A DNA stretch of 7,200 nucleotides, from the NCBI GenBank assembly GCA_018268545.1, contig JAFDWI010000361.1:1-7200 (forward strand), given 5' to 3'. How positions within the stretch are numbered: position 1 is the stretch's first letter; each line of letters starts with the position of its first letter. This document shows positions 6,215-7,200 of this stretch, one piece after another. This stretch comes from Actinomycetota bacterium. GTDB taxonomy: Bacteria; Actinomycetota; Acidimicrobiia; Acidimicrobiales; Iamiaceae. A program made the position numbers and the translations under genes. The notes beneath the pieces were generated by a model, which did not search any database, was not told where the DNA came from, and saw only the letters and a program-made list of their open reading frames with translations.

Positions 6215-7200
6215 GTGGACAACGAACCGACCGACACGCGGACTCGTCGAACATCGATCCGTACCAAACTGCTCGTGGGCCTGGCGGTGCCGGTGCTGTT
6301 CGTCGCGCTGCTCAGCGGTGTCCAGGCGAAGCACGCACAGGATGATCTGGGACGCACGCAGCGCCAGGTCACCTTGGCGCTCGCCGCGGGTGGTCCGTCG
6401 ACGTACATCACCGCGCTCCTCGACGAACGGAACATCTCTGCGCTGACGTTGCTCAACAGCCAGAACACGGTCAAGTTGACCCGCGTGAAAACCGTTGCCC
6501 AGGCGCGGGCGAACACCGACAAGGCCCAGGCCGCGTTCGGCGCCTCTATCAAGCGGGACGGTGGTCTGGTCGAGCAGCTCTACGGCCCCACGTTCACGAG
6601 CACGAGCGCGGCGCTGGCGAAGGCACGAGCCGAGTACGACTCGTTCCACGGAACCAAGGGCATCTACGAGGGTCCGGCGCAACAAGCCTCCGCGCACGTC
6701 TACGACAATTTCTCCGGCTTCATCGCCTCCTACGCGAAGGTCAACGCCACGGCATCGGCGAAGATCGATGATGCCGAGATGCGGAATCGAGCCCAGGCGA
6801 TCGCTGCGCAGACACAAGCGTCCAACTTGATCTCGCTGCTCGCTCGCCAAGCCGCGCAACAGATCCTGAACGGCAACAAGCCGCTCGACGGACAGCAGAA
6901 ACTCGACACGGCGACCCTCATCGCCGAATATCACGCAACCCGCCAGAGCGCGTTGGACAACCTCCAGAACGATCCACGGGCTCAGGCCCAGGTGGGTGGT
7001 TTCTACTTCCGCCCTTCGATGGGCTTCCTCGACCAGCAGATGATCCAGGCGGCCACCGTCGGGTACGTCGGAACCGGTCCAGGCGATATTCCCGGCGTAC
7101 TCGAGGTGCTGACAAAGGCAGCAGACACCTCACGCCCGAACGACAACGACGCATGGCAGGCGGCACGCTCATCACTGGAGCGGCGCGCCGCGACGTTGAC
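6215..7200 (+). CDS. Transmembrane sensor protein with NIT-like domain (C-terminus cut by window edge)
   Basis: 328 complete codons are visible from GTG 6215, with no stop before the edge. A basic, Thr-rich N-terminus (TRTRRTSIRTK) leads into a transmembrane helix at about 19-37 (LLVGLAVPVLFVALLSGVQ). Then comes a long, mainly helical extracytoplasmic region with no second membrane helix up to residue 328. The start SIRTKLLVGLAVPVL and the segment YITALLDERNISALTLLNSQ (64-83), similar to the LQ-x-ER-x-xS signature of nitrate/nitrite-sensing (NIT) domains, suggest an actinobacterial NIT-type receptor. In that family a second membrane helix, usually HAMP, and a histidine kinase, cyclase or other output follow; none is in view, so the output is unknown. 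Third codon positions look a little less G/C-biased than in the neighbouring genes (AAA, GTT, TCT, ACA, GCA occur). The gene is separated from the nuclease by a hairpin and has its own strong ribosome binding site, so it is probably an independent unit. Confidence 0.8.
   Translation, partial: MDNEPTDTRTRRTSIRTKLLVGLAVPVLFVALLSGVQAKHAQDDLGRTQRQVTLALAAGGPSTYITALLDERNISALTLLNSQNTVKLTRVKTVAQARANTDKAQAAFGASIKRDGGLVEQLYGPTFTSTSAALAKARAEYDSFHGTKGIYEGPAQQASAHVYDNFSGFIASYAKVNATASAKIDDAEMRNRAQAIAAQTQASNLISLLARQAAQQILNGNKPLDGQQKLDTATLIAEYHATRQSALDNLQNDPRAQAQVGGFYFRPSMGFLDQQMIQAATVGYVGTGPGDIPGVLEVLTKAADTSRPNDNDAWQAARSSLERRAATL

Noticed and set aside
6194..6934. 246-codon open frame on the minus strand
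   Set aside because: It is a shadow of the sensor gene, which has AGGAGG, a membrane helix and a recognisable domain pattern.
1..7200. Mobile element, CRISPR, phage defence island or RNA gene
   Set aside because: No transposase or integrase motifs, no regularly spaced repeats, no tRNA-like cloverleaf or rRNA stretches were seen; the lone HNH nuclease has a membrane helix and no restriction or defence partner.

Overview
The window looks like chromosomal DNA from a high-GC Actinomycetota. Codons are strongly G/C-ending, GTG starts are common, and the genes are tightly packed. The order rarA, a DUF948-type membrane protein, a DUF6167-type small protein, then alaS is one I know from actinobacteria such as Streptomyces. 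I cannot place it to genus. Every gap between genes is shorter than 100 bases. I see no rRNA, tRNA, insertion sequence, phage gene or CRISPR array.

Bases 1-5312 are read on the minus strand and look like one operon. In transcription order: an aldo/keto reductase closely resembling the potassium-channel beta-subunit (AKR6) family (5312-4338); the replication-fork AAA+ ATPase RarA/MgsA (4327-3008); a 125-residue single-pass membrane protein of DUF948 type (3011-2634); a 100-residue DUF6167-like protein (2622-2320); and alanyl-tRNA synthetase (2305 to beyond base 1, missing its C-terminal domain). Junctions are 10 bp, a 4-bp ATGA overlap, 11 bp and 14 bp, which suggests co-transcription and partly coupled translation.

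Bases 5313-5408 are a 96-bp divergent intergenic region that carries a perfect 10-bp inverted repeat with a 3-base centre. This is the most striking non-coding signal in the window and a candidate operator for the genes on both sides.

Bases 5409-7200 are read on the plus strand. First comes a membrane-anchored or exported HNH nuclease of the DUF1524/GmrSD-C type (5409-6122). It is followed by a perfect 10-bp stem hairpin that is probably a terminator. Then a separate gene starts at 6215: the N-terminal part of a transmembrane sensor with a nitrate/nitrite-sensing (NIT)-like extracytoplasmic domain, running off the right edge before any output domain.

Overall this is mostly conserved housekeeping DNA. 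The points worth following up are the shared intergenic palindrome, the Kv-beta-like reductase leading the RarA/AlaS operon, the exported HNH nuclease and the truncated sensor. I found no clear evidence of a wholly new system.
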